DNA of 64,000 bases, taken from contig CM046875.1 of the NCBI GenBank assembly GCA_025667525.1, forward strand, positions 529,319,079 to 529,383,078, written 5' to 3'. The notes beneath the pieces were generated by a model. The model was not told the origin of the DNA. It made no database searches and saw nothing but the letters and a program-made list of their open reading frames with translations. Source of the DNA: Glebionis coronaria (taxonomy: Eukaryota > Streptophyta > Magnoliopsida > Asterales > Asteraceae). The translations under genes and the position numbers were made by a program. Shown here piece after piece: positions 11,846 to 23,741 of this stretch (positions are counted from its first letter, which is position 1; the number at the start of each line of letters is the position of its first letter).

Positions 11846-11980
11846 TTTGTTTTTCTTTTGCAGGTGACAAAGAAGACAAGGGATGATAAAGCATATTGGG
11901 ATAGTGGATGCTCAAGAAGCATGACTGGACAAAAATCTTATCTGTCTAACTTTGTGCCCCTGCATGACAATGATGGTGTT
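11846..11980 (+). pseudogene. CopA pol, protease fragment before the CopB insertion
   Basis: In frame with gag after its TAA, this reads F-V-F-L-L-Q-V-T-K-K-T-R-D-D-K-A-Y-W-D-S-G-C-S. D-S-G is the aspartic protease active-site triad of Copia elements. A following serine stands where relatives have the histidine of C-S-R-H-M. CopB cuts the frame after D-N-D-G-V (TSD GTGTT at 11976-11980) and it resumes at 30541. The first bases form a polypyrimidine tract plus CAG, resembling a 3' splice site. Confidence 0.85.
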
Positions 11981-12280
11981 TGTTGGAAATACGTTTTACG
12001 CATTTAGAAAGTCTCGGTCACTCCAACAATGTAGTTATAGGCTCGTAGTTAAGTTAAGTGTCATTTATTACATAGCCCGACCCATGAGCATGTTCATGGG
12101 CCGGAAGCCCAAGTCCTTTAAGGACTTGGGGTATTTAAACCTCTTTCCACCATGGAAAGAGGTGTTGGTTGTTTTATTCTTTCATTTCAATATATGTGTT
12201 TTCTTTCATTTCTCTCTCTAACTCCCTCTCTCTAGAAAAACATCAACCCACTTGTTTCACAAGATTATCATTGTTCTACA
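11981..12280 (+). repeat. CopB 5' LTR (300 bp)
   Basis: It is the same length as the 3' LTR (30236-30535). Three consecutive hairpins lie at 12081-12100 (CCCATGA, loop gcatgt, TCATGGG), 12108-12130 (CCCAAGTCCTT, loop t, AAGGACTTGGG) and 12140-12162. A TATA-like TATTTAAA (12132-12139) sits between the last two. GGTCACTCCAA (12016-12026) is the right arm of the inverted repeat that spans the polypurine tract at the 3' end. Confidence 0.93.
12108..12162 (+). promoter_or_regulatory. CopB LTR promoter: TATA-like box between two hairpins
   Basis: TATTTAAA (12132-12139) is preceded by an 11-bp near-perfect palindrome (12108-12130) and directly followed by a 10-bp stem, CCTCTTTCCA (12140-12149) and TGGAAAGAGG (12153-12162). 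In the 3' LTR the loop changes from cca to cta while the stem is kept. Confidence 0.55.
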
Positions 12281-12282
12281 AT

Positions 12283-12295
12283 TGGTATCAAGAGC
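12283..12295 (+). other. CopB primer-binding site
   Basis: TGGTATCAAGAGC follows the LTR by two bases; it is an initiator-Met tRNA type PBS with one extra A compared with the usual TGGTATCAGAGC. CopC has the identical PBS. Confidence 0.85.
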
Positions 12296-13174
12296 ATGGG
12301 ATGAGATAAAGATTTGTTTTTGTGTTGAGTATTGTTCTCTTAACAATTCGTAGAAGTACAAGTTGGTTTTTGTGCCGAAATCTTCAATTTTTTTGGTTTG
12401 ATCGTAGTATTAGGTAGTGTAACATAGGGATTTGTGCTTCAACGTGTTTTTGGTATCTTGTTTTTCATAAAAACATCAGTTTTCTTGGATCAAAAGTGCA
12501 AAAAAGGCTGTGTTCTTCATTCCGAAATTCTAGCAGAAACATCCATCGGAAAGTACAAATTGTACTTGGGCTTCCATCGCAATAACCTTACCATCGGAAA
12601 AGGTTTGGTTTCTACATTGCGATCGTTGGATTTTTATCACTTATTCCGATTGAATCATTCCGATAGCTATTGCGATCTGAGATTCCGACGGGTATAAGGA
12701 AGGTTTGTTAAGTCGTTACTCTGCTTAAATTTTGTCAGCCACTTTGCGATCTGAATCATTCCGATAGATATTGCGATCTGAAGCATTCCGATAGACATTG
12801 CATTGCGATCTAGGCATTCCGATACCATCATCATTGCTACAAGGTTACATTGCGATCTAAAGCATTACGATATGAGTTAATTCCGATATCACTTTGCGAT
12901 CTGAATCATTTCGATAGCTTTGCATTACGATCTAGGCATTCCGATAGTAAGACTTTCCGATTTAGGTATTCCGACAGAACGAACATTGCGACAGAACTTG
13001 TTTTAGATACTTAGTGGATTTTCTTCTATTCGGCATTTAATTTGGTAATTTGGAAAAGTTCAAAAGCTAACACTACAACAAGATAACAATATCTTTTAGT
13101 TAACAACACAAAAAACTCATAACTTTATTTCATTGTTCGATCATCTTTGATAATCTTATTCAAGGGATCACAAA
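12296..13174 (+). other. CopB leader with TTGCGATCT/ATTCCGAT repeat array
   Basis: This is the non-coding leader between PBS and gag. From about 12505 to 12990, words of two types alternate, TTGCGATCTRR and ATTCCGATAG, often 15-25 bp apart. The same two words, with G in place of C after GAT, form the array at 22640-23050 far downstream in the same element. The open frame at 12434-12697 is a reading of this array and is not supported as a gene. The gag ATG is at 13175. Confidence 0.7.
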
Positions 13175-16100
13175 ATGAATTCACATTCATTTATGCCAAC
13201 TATGACTTCACTCACCGATGTATCGATCATTTCGGGTACCGATACTCGCCCGCCTTTGCTCATCAAAGATTTATTTGAATCATGGCAAAGTCGAATGAGA
13301 ACGTACATCATGGGCAAACAAAGTGGCCGACTTATGCTAGAATCAATTGACAAAGGTCCATTAGATTGGGGAGAGGTTACCGTCAACAATGTGACAAGGC
13401 CAAGGCAGTATCATGAGTTAACCGATGCCAACAAACTCATTGCAGATGCCGATGAAAGGGCTGTTCAGACAATTCTTCAAGCCCTTCCACCCGATATCTT
13501 CAAAATGGTGAGTGAACATAAAGTAGCCAAGGATCTTTGGGATTGACTTGCGGTTTTGATACAAGGGACATCTCTCACTAAGCAAGAACGAGAATGTCAA
13601 TTATATGATTTGTTTGATAGATTCCAATACATTTCAGGGGAGACTCTTCATGATTTTTACTGGCGTTTTACCACTCTGATGAATGACATGAATGTCTATA
13701 ATCTAAGGATTGAACAATTTCAGTTAAACACCAAGTTTTTGAACACACTACCCCCTGAATGGAGTCAATATGTGACGGATGTCAAAATGATTCGTGATCT
13801 ACACAAGTCCAACTTAGATCAACTCTATGCTTTCTTACAACAACATGAGAAGCATGTGATCCAAAACCGAATCTCTCAAGGACCCTATCATGAACCAATG
13901 GCATTATTGGCAAATCATCCTACACTGTCATATCACAACTCTCAGCTTGCTTTAGGACAAAAATCTTCATATCAACCTGTGTATCAAACACCAAGCTTTC
14001 CACAGTACTCGATTCTGCCACCGCCACCAACATCTTATCACCAACCAGCAACATCATCATCACAAGGAGATTCACACCCATCACCTTATGCTTCACACCA
14101 GTATTCACCGTATCAACCTCCCACCAACCCTGTTAGTACCTATCCACAACTCGAGGCTCCTCAACATCATTACTCACATCAAGAATGTGTTCCAACCAAT
14201 CAGTTTGTTGCTCAACCAGCATCAGCATTATACTGTGAAGATGACATCCCTGTCCCTGAATTTAAACAAGGAGATAGCCCTACTGAAATCCTAGCTCTGT
14301 TGTCTGCATTTTTAAGTCAAACTTTGAACAAAAGAGGTTACCGAGGTTCAGCACCAACTAACAATCAGTTAAGGAACTCGTCTAACTCTCGACAACAGGC
14401 AACAATTCAGGACGGCAGGGTCATGGTGCAACCACTTCAAGGGAGATCAAATTCGTCTACTGCTGGTGCACGTTCATCCAATACTACTGCAACAAGGGCT
14501 AACAGCACTGGTAAAATGAAGGTGGTTATTTGCTACAACTGCAAAGGGGAAGGGCACATGGCCCGAGAATGCAAGCAGCCTAAGAGGAGAAGGGACGACA
14601 CATGGTTTAAGGAGAAGATTTACCTGGTGAATGCTCAAGCCCAAGTTCGTGAGCTTGATGAAGATGAATTGGCATTCCTTGCAGATCCAGGAGTAGTGGA
14701 AACTGATCGTCTCACAACAGTCATCACCAACAATGCTGCTTATTAATGTGATGATTTGGATGCATATGACTCGGATTGTGATGATTTTAGCACCGCCAAA
14801 GCAGCTCTTATGGCAAATCTTTCACTCTATGGGACTGATACCATTGCTGAGGTACCAAATACTGCTACAGATACTAGCATTGTACCTTATCAAGTTGAGC
14901 AAATGTCTGAGTATTCGGAAGAGCCTCCGGTGGTTAGTAATTCAATCGATGAGACAAACAATGATAGCAATAACATTGCAAGTCCTCAGATTTTGAGTGA
15001 ACCACAACCGGGAGCTCCTATGACTATTAATTCGTCTGCTCAACCTGATTTGGTTATGGTCCCTGCATCTTTGCTTAGCCAAATGAATAATGCAGTCCTT
15101 GAAACCCTTAATGCTAATCAGACTTTATCTGCTGAGCTTGCTTTGCATAAGGACAAGGTTAAAACCTTGGAAATGACTCCTGTGTCCACTACCTTAACTA
15201 ATCCTGAATTTGATAGGTTTAGGAAAGTTCAAATGGACAATCTACTTGAAATTGAAAGTTTAAGAGCAAATCTTTCGAATGAGCTTAAAGAAAAAGAGTC
15301 AGTCGTTACTAATTTTCAACAACTTCAAACGGATTTTGAAATTCTTGAGTCCAAACAGCTTGAAATGGAAATTAAGACGTCTAACAGAATAAAAGAAACC
15401 GAACTTAAACTTTTAAAACAATATGCTGCTTCACATCTAGTACACTTATTTCATGCATCATTTAAAGAGTTCAACCTATCGCGTCTCATAGACTTACCAC
15501 CTAACCCGGGTTATGCAAAGCAAGCACTTAACCACAACCCACGATTGTATGACGCAACAAAGTTAGGTTTGGTATTAGATCCGATAGTATTCTCAAGTGA
15601 TTCCATGACACCATATGATGAAAAGCAGTTAAAATTACTTTCGACATATCCTGAATATGATTATGCTTCAATGAATGCAAAAAATGCCACAATAGATCTT
15701 AGAATTCGTTTTAATATGAAAAAGAGAACTCTCCAAACATCCACTTTCATGCCGACTAGAGAATGCCTTAGTATAATTCCTACACTTGTCAACTCGGACA
15801 TACCAAAGGAAATTCCTAAGAATCTTCCCCCGGTTAGTACGGTAAAGCTCAGCATTGAAGAGATTGGGCAATACCTTACCGATTTTGACAAGGTCATCTT
15901 GGAATGTACGACTTCAACGGCTCAAACCGCTGGAGAATGGGCATTCGAACACATGAAATCGGTGTTTGAAGAAGCGATCATTCCGTTTGTGAACCATATT
16001 AAACAAGGAGTCTATGATCTAGCGTGTAATTTAAGTTTTGAAATTGGTGAAGTTCAAAAAGTTTTCAATAAAATGGATGATGCTTATGAACAACACTTAA

Positions 16101-17919
16101 TTGAAAAGGAAAAGATCTTATCAGAATATGACCGCTTTTTAGAACATATGGTGTCTCTTGAAGTGATGCAAGTTGTTACTATTCAATATACTCATGAAAT
16201 TTCATCTACTGTGAATATTTGTGATGATGTGCATACATCTGTGAATACTAATGAACATGTGAATACTGTAGAAAATCATTCTTGTCATGAATCCAACGCT
16301 GAATTTTTAAAGCTTCAAGATTCATATAATACACTTTCAAAAAGTTTTAACGAGCTTCAACAACATTCTATATCTCTTGAAATTGAGAATCAATCTAAAA
16401 ATGAAACTCTTTCAAAACTAAATGATGGTGGAAACTCCGTTGAGACAAGTGACAAGATGATTCAGATGGTTCAAAATTTAGAAGAAGAGATGATGAGACT
16501 TAAGAGAGAATTAGTAGAAACAAAAATGGAACTAGAGGCTGTAGAGGCTAACAGTCATGTCCTAGAAACTAGAATTAATTCTATACTAGGAGAGCGTGAA
16601 CAAGTAAGGCAGGGAGACTCACAAATTTCTGGTTCAATAGAAGAACACCTCGCGTTTAATGCGACAGAGCGAAAGTTTTTAATTGACAAACTGAACAAGA
16701 AATGTGAGGAAACCTCTGACCTAAAAATTCAGCTCATAGACAAAAACATGGTTTTGGCCGAGTTAAAGGAGACACTTCTTCTCACCCGACAAGAAGTTGT
16801 TAATAACTTAGCTAGCAATTCTGCACCGTCCTCTAGTGCTCCAACAACCAAGTCAGTAGTGCTTTATAAGAACCTGCTCCATAAGAAAAACCCAGTTACC
16901 TACGATGACTGTATGAGGAATGCAACTAAGCACGTAGATCTGGTTAGGGATATTTTAGATGATTTGTATGCGCTAGATCCCTCAAGCAGTTACTACTACA
17001 CAGCTCATGAATATATTAAGCGTGTTCAATATTGCTTAGCATATTTGCAATATATAGGAAAACCGGGTTCTGCACTACTTACTAATCGACCCATTACTGT
17101 AACTCCATTCAACAAGACCCCAGGAGCAAAACCATCACTGGCACCATCAAGTAAGGCACCTTTAAAATCTGTAACTAATGTTCCCTTGGCTTCTACAGGA
17201 GTAACTGTGTCCACTAAGGCTAAAGGATCTCGAGGAAAGAAAGATAGGATCAAGCCTTCCTCTAATAGGACTGAGAAGAAGAAAGTAGAAGTGCACCCTA
17301 GGAATGTTATTTCAGTTTTAAATAAAAAGAATCATGTAGCTAAGACAAAAGGTCCTCTTTATGAGTGGAAACCTAAGCAAAATGTGAATTCTAATGCGAA
17401 ATGTTGGAATTGTAATGAATGCATGTTTTCTCAGCATCATGATTTATGCCTTGTTGATCACATGAATGAAATGCATGCTATTAAGAACAATCTTGAATGG
17501 ACTCCAACAGGGAAGAAATTTACCCAAGTTGGGTGGCAATGGAAACCCACTGGTAGGACCTTTACTGCAAATGGAACTAAGTGCCCTTTAACTAGGATCA
17601 CATCCACGGAAGTTAGGTCTAAGAGTCCTTTAAATAGGAACACTAGCACTAAGAAATGGAAAAAGCGCCCTTTAACTAGGTCTGCCTCCACTACTGTGCC
17701 TAACAGTGGTAATGTCCCCAGTCAAAAAGTACCTCAGAATACTAGACAACTAGAATCTAAGCCAACCACTAGTAAGAAAATCTGGAAACCTAAAGTTTCG
17801 TCTGATAGCAAATCTAAGATAACTGTATCTGTACCTGCTAACTCAGAAGAACAATTAGAATCCGATACATCGTCTGTGTTTGGTAAAATTTTCAGGTCGT
17901 CCAAATTATTCTTTGGTAT
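13175..17919 (+). pseudogene. CopB gag (two in-frame stops)
   Basis: One frame from ATG 13175 to the pol junction, interrupted only by TGA 13544-13546 (codon 124) and TAA 14744-14746 (codon 524). Codons 1-250 are the Copia gag core (A-V-Q-T-I-L-Q-A-L-P-P, then E-R-E-C-Q-L-Y-D and L-P-P-E-W-S). Pro/Gln/Ser-rich linker follows. A canonical zinc knuckle C-Y-N-C-K-G-E-G-H-M-A-R-E-C starts at codon 453. A long Glu/Lys-rich region with a likely coiled coil occupies about codons 1095-1150. Near codon 1410 is a second Cys/His cluster, C-x2-C-x2-C-x5-H-x2-C, followed by W-x-P-T-G and C-P-L-T-R-I blocks. This gag, about 1580 codons, is much longer than a usual Copia gag (300-500). The lost codons at both stops are consistent with C-to-T changes. 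Confidence 0.85.
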
Positions 17920-20900
17920 TTGGACTCGGGGTGCTCCAAACATATGACTAGAGACCGCTCGATGCTCAAAAATTTCGTCAGCAAGTTTCTAGGAACGGTA
18001 AAATTCGGCAACGATCATATTGCAAAGATTATGGGGTATGGTGAATATCAAATTGGGAATGTCACGATTTCAAGGGTTTACTATGTGGAAGGACTTGGTC
18101 ACAATCTATTCTCAGTAGGACAATTCTGCGATTCTAACCTTGAAGTGGCCTTTCGACAACATACTTGCTTCATTCGCGATCTTGCAGGAAATGATTTGTT
18201 AAAGGGTTCTCGAGGGGATAATCTTTATACTTTGTCTATTCAAAATATGATGGCCGCCTCTCCTGTTTGCTTACTCTCCAAAGCATCTAAGACCAAGTCA
18301 TGGTTGTGGCATCGTCGGTTATCTCATCTTAACTTTGATGCTATTAACCATTTGGCTAGAAACGAACTTGTTCGTGGTCTTCCGAAACTTAAGTTCGACA
18401 AGGATCATTTATGTTCCGCGTGTTCATTGGGGAAAAGCACCAAGAAATCTTACAAACCTAAAGCAGAAGACACCAACCAAGAACCACTGTATCTTTTGCA
18501 CATGGATCTTTGCGGGCCAATGCGTACAGCTAGTGTGAGTGGTAGAAAATACATCCTCGTCATCGTGGATGATTTCTCAAGGTTTACATGGGTAAAGTTT
18601 TTAGCATCTAAGGATCAAGCACCAGAGTATATCATTACTTTCTTAAAGATGATCCAAGTACGTCGTAATGCTACTGTTCGCCGCATTCGGACTGATAACG
18701 GCACTGAGTTCGTTAATCAGACTCTTCGAAATTATTATGAAAAGGTTGGTATTTCTCATGAAACATCTGTGGCTCGCACTCCACAACAAAAGGTGTCGTT
18801 GAAAGACGTAACCGTACACTGATGGAAGCTGCTCGAACTATGTTGATTTATGCGAATGCTCCCTTATTCTTATGGGCAGAAGCAGTGGCAACCGCATGTT
18901 ATACCCAAAACCGCTCCATCATTCGCAAACGTCATGGTAAAACTCCATATGAGATTCTTCATGGACACAAACCCGATATATCCTATCTTCATGTGTTTGG
19001 TGCACTTTGCTATCCAAATACAAATAGTGAGAATCTGGGAAAACTTCAACCGAAGGCTGATATTGGAATTTTCATTGGATATTCGCCTGCAAAGAAAGCT
19101 TACCGGATTTATAACCGTCGTCTTGGCAAGATTGTAGAAACTTTGGATGTCGATTTTGATGAGCTGACAACGATGGCTTCTGAGCAACACAGCTCTGAAC
19201 CCGCATTACACGAGATGGGAACCGGTACAATCAGTTCCGGATTAATCCCCAACAATCCTACTTCTCCATCATTTTTACCACCAACAAGGTCCGAGTGGGA
19301 TAAATTATTTCAACCTATGTTTGATGAATTTTTCGATCCACAGAGTAATGATTCTCCAGCAACTGCAGCAGTAGCTCCGATTCCCGTAGTTGTTGCTCAA
19401 GATAATGGAAATCTATCCGAGGCATCTACTGTTACTCTTGAACATGATGTCCCATCCCCCACCAATTCTCAAACAACACCTGAATCATCACCCCCACTCG
19501 TTCCTAATGATGTCGAAGAGGAATTATATGATCACGATCTGGAATTTGCTCACTTACAAGAGCTTCCCTTCTTTGGTTTACATATACCTGATGACCCTAC
19601 GGGTGCGTCTACCTCAGAAGAAGCTCCTGCAATCGTTCACTCTCGACCACCACGGATTGAAACTCACAACACTAAATGGACAAAGGATCACCTAATCCGC
19701 AATATTATTGGTGACATCGATCGACCAGTTTTAACACGCCATCAACTCCAAGAACATGCATTATATTGCTATTTTGATGCATTTCTTTCAGACACTAAAC
19801 CTATAAACTGGCAACAAGCCATGACCAAATCATCATGGATTGAAGCAATGCAAGAGGAACTTAATGAATTCCAACGTCTTGAAGTGTGGGAATTAGTTCC
19901 GTTACCCAGCAACATTGAAATCTTGACACTGTTGTGGGTATACAAGGTTAAGCTAGATGAGTTAGGAAGTGTGCTGAAAAACAAAGCTAGATTGGTCTCT
20001 AGAGGTTACAAACAAGCTTTGGGTATCGATTTTGAAGAATCCTTTGCTCCTGTTGCACGATTGGAGACAATTAGACTATTCCTTGCTTATGCTGCTCACA
20101 TGAATATGATCGTCTACCAAATAGATGTTAAGACGGCATTTCTTAATGGTGAATTAAGGGAAGATGTCTATGTAAGCCAGCCGAATGGATTCGTCAATTC
20201 AGAGTATCCTAATCATGTGTACAAGCTCAAGAAGGCTCTTTACGGGTTGAAACAGGCTCCACGCGCGTGGTATGATCTCTTATCGATGTATCTCATCTCC
20301 AAAGGCTTCTCCAAAGGCAAAGTGGACCCCATATTATTCATTATCAGGGAGGACAACGACATGATACTGGTACAAATTTATGTTGATGATATAATATTTG
20401 CTGCTACTAATCAACGTTTGTCTGACCGTTTTGAGAAAATTATGTCCACACGTTTTAAGATGTCGATGATGGGAAAAATTTCATTTTTCTTAGGGTTGCA
20501 AATTTCTCAGAATCCCAGAGGCATCTTTATTAATCAATCCAAATTTGCTCTTGAATCCTTAAAGAAATATCACTTTGAAAACTGTGACCCCGTGGATACT
20601 CCAATGGTGGAGAGATCCAAGTTAGATGAAGATAAGGAAGGGATAGCTGTCGATCCTAAACTTTACCGTGGAATGATCGGCACCCTTCTCTATCTGACTG
20701 CTAGCAGGCCTGATTTGCAATTTGCTATAGGCATGTGTGCCCGGTATTAGGCTCGGCCTACCGAAAAGCACTTACATGTTGTGAAAAGGATCTTTCGGTA
20801 TCTAAAAGGAACACTTAATCGTGGTCTGTGGTATCCGAAGGATTCCTCTATTGCATTAATTTCATATGCAGATGCAGATTATGCCGGGTGTCAAGATACC

Positions 20901-21362
20901 AGACGTAGCACTTCTGGCAGTGTGCAACTCCTTGGAGATAGACTTATCAGTTGGGCATCAAAAAGGCAGAAAAGTGCTGCGATATCCAGTACTGAGGCTG
21001 AATACATAGCTATGTCCGGTTGTTGTGCTCAAGTTCTTTGGATGAGATCACAATTGACTGACTACGGTCTTGGATTCAACAAAATCCCGATGTACTGTGA
21101 TAACAAAAGTGCAATCGCTCTATGTTGCAACTATGTTCAACACTCTCGAGCAAAGCACATTGACATCCGCTACCATTTCATCAAGGAGCAAGTGGAAAAT
21201 GGAGTGATCGAACTATACTTCGTCAACACTGAGTATCAGCTGGCAGATATATTCATAAAGGCCTTAGATCGAGGACGCATCGAGTTTTTGATCGAAAAGC
21301 TAGGCATGAAATCATTTTCACCAGCGACACTTAAGGAGTTGGCAGAAGAGTCTGAAGAATAG
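17905..21362 (+). pseudogene. CopB pol: protease, integrase, reverse transcriptase, RNase H (broken)
   Basis: Protease motif D-S-G-C-S-K-H-M is at about 17920; the frame moves by one base from gag just before it, probably by a small deletion near 17905. Then come the GAG-pre-integrase zinc domain (W-H-R-R-L-S-H-L-N, about 18305), the integrase core (H-M-D-L, then R-T-D-N-G-T-E-F), and a one-base loss near 18791 inside the Q-Q-N-G-V block, which shifts frame again. RT has K-T-A-F-L-N-G and an intact Y-V-D-D (about 20380). TAG at 20748-20750 stands where relatives have Gln. RNase H follows (S-S-T-E-A-E-Y, then H-I-D-I-R-Y-H-F) and ends at 21362. The catalytic residues I can see are mostly kept, so the damage is recent. 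Confidence 0.9.
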
Positions 21363-22640
21363 TACTGGTAAACTATTCTCGAGTATCCTTTGATTGTGAT
21401 CTTGTATATTATCATACATACTTAAACCATCAAAAACTATAAAAAATATAAAATCAAGAAAAATCATAAAAAATATAAAACCAAGAAAACCCAAACATAT
21501 TTTTTTCTTTTCAAATCGGGCATGTCTTTTAGTACGGTAATATTTACGGCTTTAGAAATGTCGATTACTATTGACACGGCGCCATAAATAGAGTCCGTAT
21601 AAAAGTTGTACAAGTTTTAAAACATGCCCATTATGGCTTGTAGTTATTTCTGACTGCAACCCGTTTTTCGTATTAAAGTCACGTATTTCTTTTGAAACGT
21701 TGGCTCACAACGGGAATTAAGTTTCTCGGGCAAGGTTTTACTTTAAAAACCTTGTAAGGGGCCAAGGTTACTTAATAACTTGGTCTAACACAAATTTGTG
21801 TACGTATCAGTGCACTCATCTTGTATAAATAAGAGAAATCTTATTTCCACCAGAATCGTTCTATACAATCACTTAACCGGCAAATGTCCTCATTAATAGT
21901 TGTGTCCCTAATATCTTTGATTACTGCTCTTTAAATAGAAAACGGGTCAGGGATTAAGGGAGAGCAAATATTAATTCTTTATGTTAACAAATTTGGTCGT
22001 TCAAAAGGATTATCAGAAAATATTAGCTACCCATCATCTTCAGTTACGCTATGTGTGCCATGTGTGATTTAAGTATCTCTTGGATAGGTCATTAACATTT
22101 TGGCGTCAAGTATTTGTGTTTGTGTTTGGGAATGAGTTTATTATATGTTAAGTTAACTTGAACTTTAACTTTAACTAACAAATAGGGGGACCAGTTTTGC
22201 AATTTTGCAATAATGGTAGGGGCTTGAATCAATTTTGACCAAGTCAAAAACAAACCCCCCCTCCTTCCCGTCGTTATTTGAAAAACACACAAACACACTC
22301 TTTTTCTGCCATTGTTGAAGAACTCAAGCTCTATTTTGATCCAAGATTTATAACTCATTTCTTGATTGCTTCATTATCTAGGTAATATATCTGTGGCTTA
22401 GTTAATCTCGTCAAAACTGTTTCATCTTCATATATCAACACAGAAATGATAGATCAATGAGTTCGATTTAGGGTTTCTTGATTTTGGCCATGAATATGTA
22501 TTTTAAGTGCTGGGATGTGTTAAGGATACATTATTACACATTGGTTTTGCTCAGAATCGATTAAAACATTGCCTAAAATTCCAGATCGTGAAGTCAAAGT
22601 TGAGATCGAATCCCTGTCACGGATTTCGATGTATATTACG
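21363..22640 (+). other. CopB hairpin-rich region after pol
   Basis: No ORF is supported. Successive inverted repeats occupy the stretch: TGTCGAT with ATTGACA (about 21557-21575); TTGTAGTT with GACTGCAA (21638-21659); an A/T-rich CAAGGTTTT with AAAACCTTG pair near 21735-21760; CCAAGGTTA with TAACTTGG near 21763-21783; and the palindrome ACACAAATTTGTGT near 21788. The block around 21530-21720 is recognisably homologous to CopC 39625-39820, where the stems have different but still pairing bases. A purine-rich AAGGGAGAGC lies near 21958. Confidence 0.6.
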
Positions 22641-23060
22641 ATACATTATTGCGATGCTGTCATTGCGATGAGTCATTTCGATGATTCTCTGCGATGGGCT
22701 ATTGCGATGAGACATTACGATGGCTCATTGCGATGCTCACTGCGATGAGTCATTGCGATGGTTCATTGCGATGGGTCGTTGCGATGAGACATTCCGATGG
22801 CTCGTTGCGATAAGCTCATTGCGATGGCCATTCGATGGTTCATTGCGATGGCACATTCCGATGTGTCATTGCGATGGATTCGCACTATGTATTGCGATGG
22901 GTTATATTGCGATGACTTCTTAGTTATTCCGATGGAAATGCACTGATTGCAATAGCCTTAGATATTGCGATAGGATGTTATTTCATTAGGATTCCGATGA
23001 TTGTTTCATTGCGATGGTATGCTTAGGATTCCGATGGTTTGCTACATTTTGATGGAATTA
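22640..23060. repeat. Short-period array of CATTGCGATGG/CATTCCGATGG units
   Basis: About 25 copies of a CATTGCGATGR word alternate with ATTCCGATGG at 12-22 bp spacing. Both words vary mainly at the CG dinucleotide and at the base after GAT. Translating it gives a Cys/Asp/Arg/Trp-rich frame (22720-22923) that I reject as a gene. It mirrors the array in the leader of the same element. Confidence 0.8.
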
Positions 23061-23307
23061 GGTCTCGTATGATTATGCTATTGCCTTAGGATATACCATG
23101 AGTTCGGCCTAGCTTGCACTAATTTTTTGCTTTAAGTTCTTTAGGGCCATTTAAACAAAACCAAGTGTTGTTGAAATAAGTCAATTTTTATCTCATAAGA
23201 ATACTTGAACGGTTTTTATTACAGAAGTTCATCTTATTCAATAAGTTGATTCCTATGTAAACAAAAGAGATACAAATTACTTAATCAATGTCTTGTGTCT
23301 CCAGGCC

Positions 23308-23523
23308 ATGGTAGACAAAGCTTCATCTTTGTTCAAGCCCACTATCTTTTGGGTTGAGGGTAATCCTACAATTCCTGACGTAGTGGTTGAAACTAAATCA
23401 AAACCCACTGAAGTTTTGGTTGAAATCAAACCAAGACCTACTGAGGTATTAGTAGACATCAAACCTAAACATACTGAGGTTTTGGTCATGACCTCCAAGA
23501 AATCCAAATATTGTAAGAACTAA
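23308..23523 (+). CDS. Small ORF with triple P-T-E-V-L-V repeat, function unknown
   Basis: An ORF of 71 codons starting at ATG 23308 in the context GCCATGG, directly after TGTCTCCAG, which resembles a splice acceptor. The middle of the protein is three tandem 13-residue units ending P-T-E-V-L-V, P-T-E-V-L-V and H-T-E-V-L-V, separated by charged K/E-x-K-x-K spacers. The tail is Lys-rich. A good donor-like GTAAG lies at 23513, inside the last codons, and another AG precedes ORF3 at 23740. I do not recognise the protein. It could be a leader peptide for ORF3, a spliced leader exon, or chance. Confidence 0.3.
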   Translation: MVDKASSLFKPTIFWVEGNPTIPDVVVETKSKPTEVLVEIKPRPTEVLVDIKPKHTEVLVMTSKKSKYCKN

Positions 23524-23741
23524 GGCTAGGACGGTATCTCTTTAGAATAAAATTATCACTGGCAATCATGCCATTTTTCTAAGTGCATTGCTATATGTAA
23601 GGACCTTGTTCATCTGATGTATGTGTGAATGTTGTGGTAATAAGTGTAATGATATTTTTCCTGTGTTTAAAATTGGCATAGATTTAATATATCTACATAT
23701 GTTGTGTATATCATTTGTGAATATGTCATCAAAGCAGGAAA

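Noticed and set aside
22720..22923. 67-codon Cys/Asp/Trp-rich frame, at first sight a small cysteine-rich peptide
   Set aside because: It is a direct reading of the CATTGCGATGG array; Cys spacing follows the repeat period.
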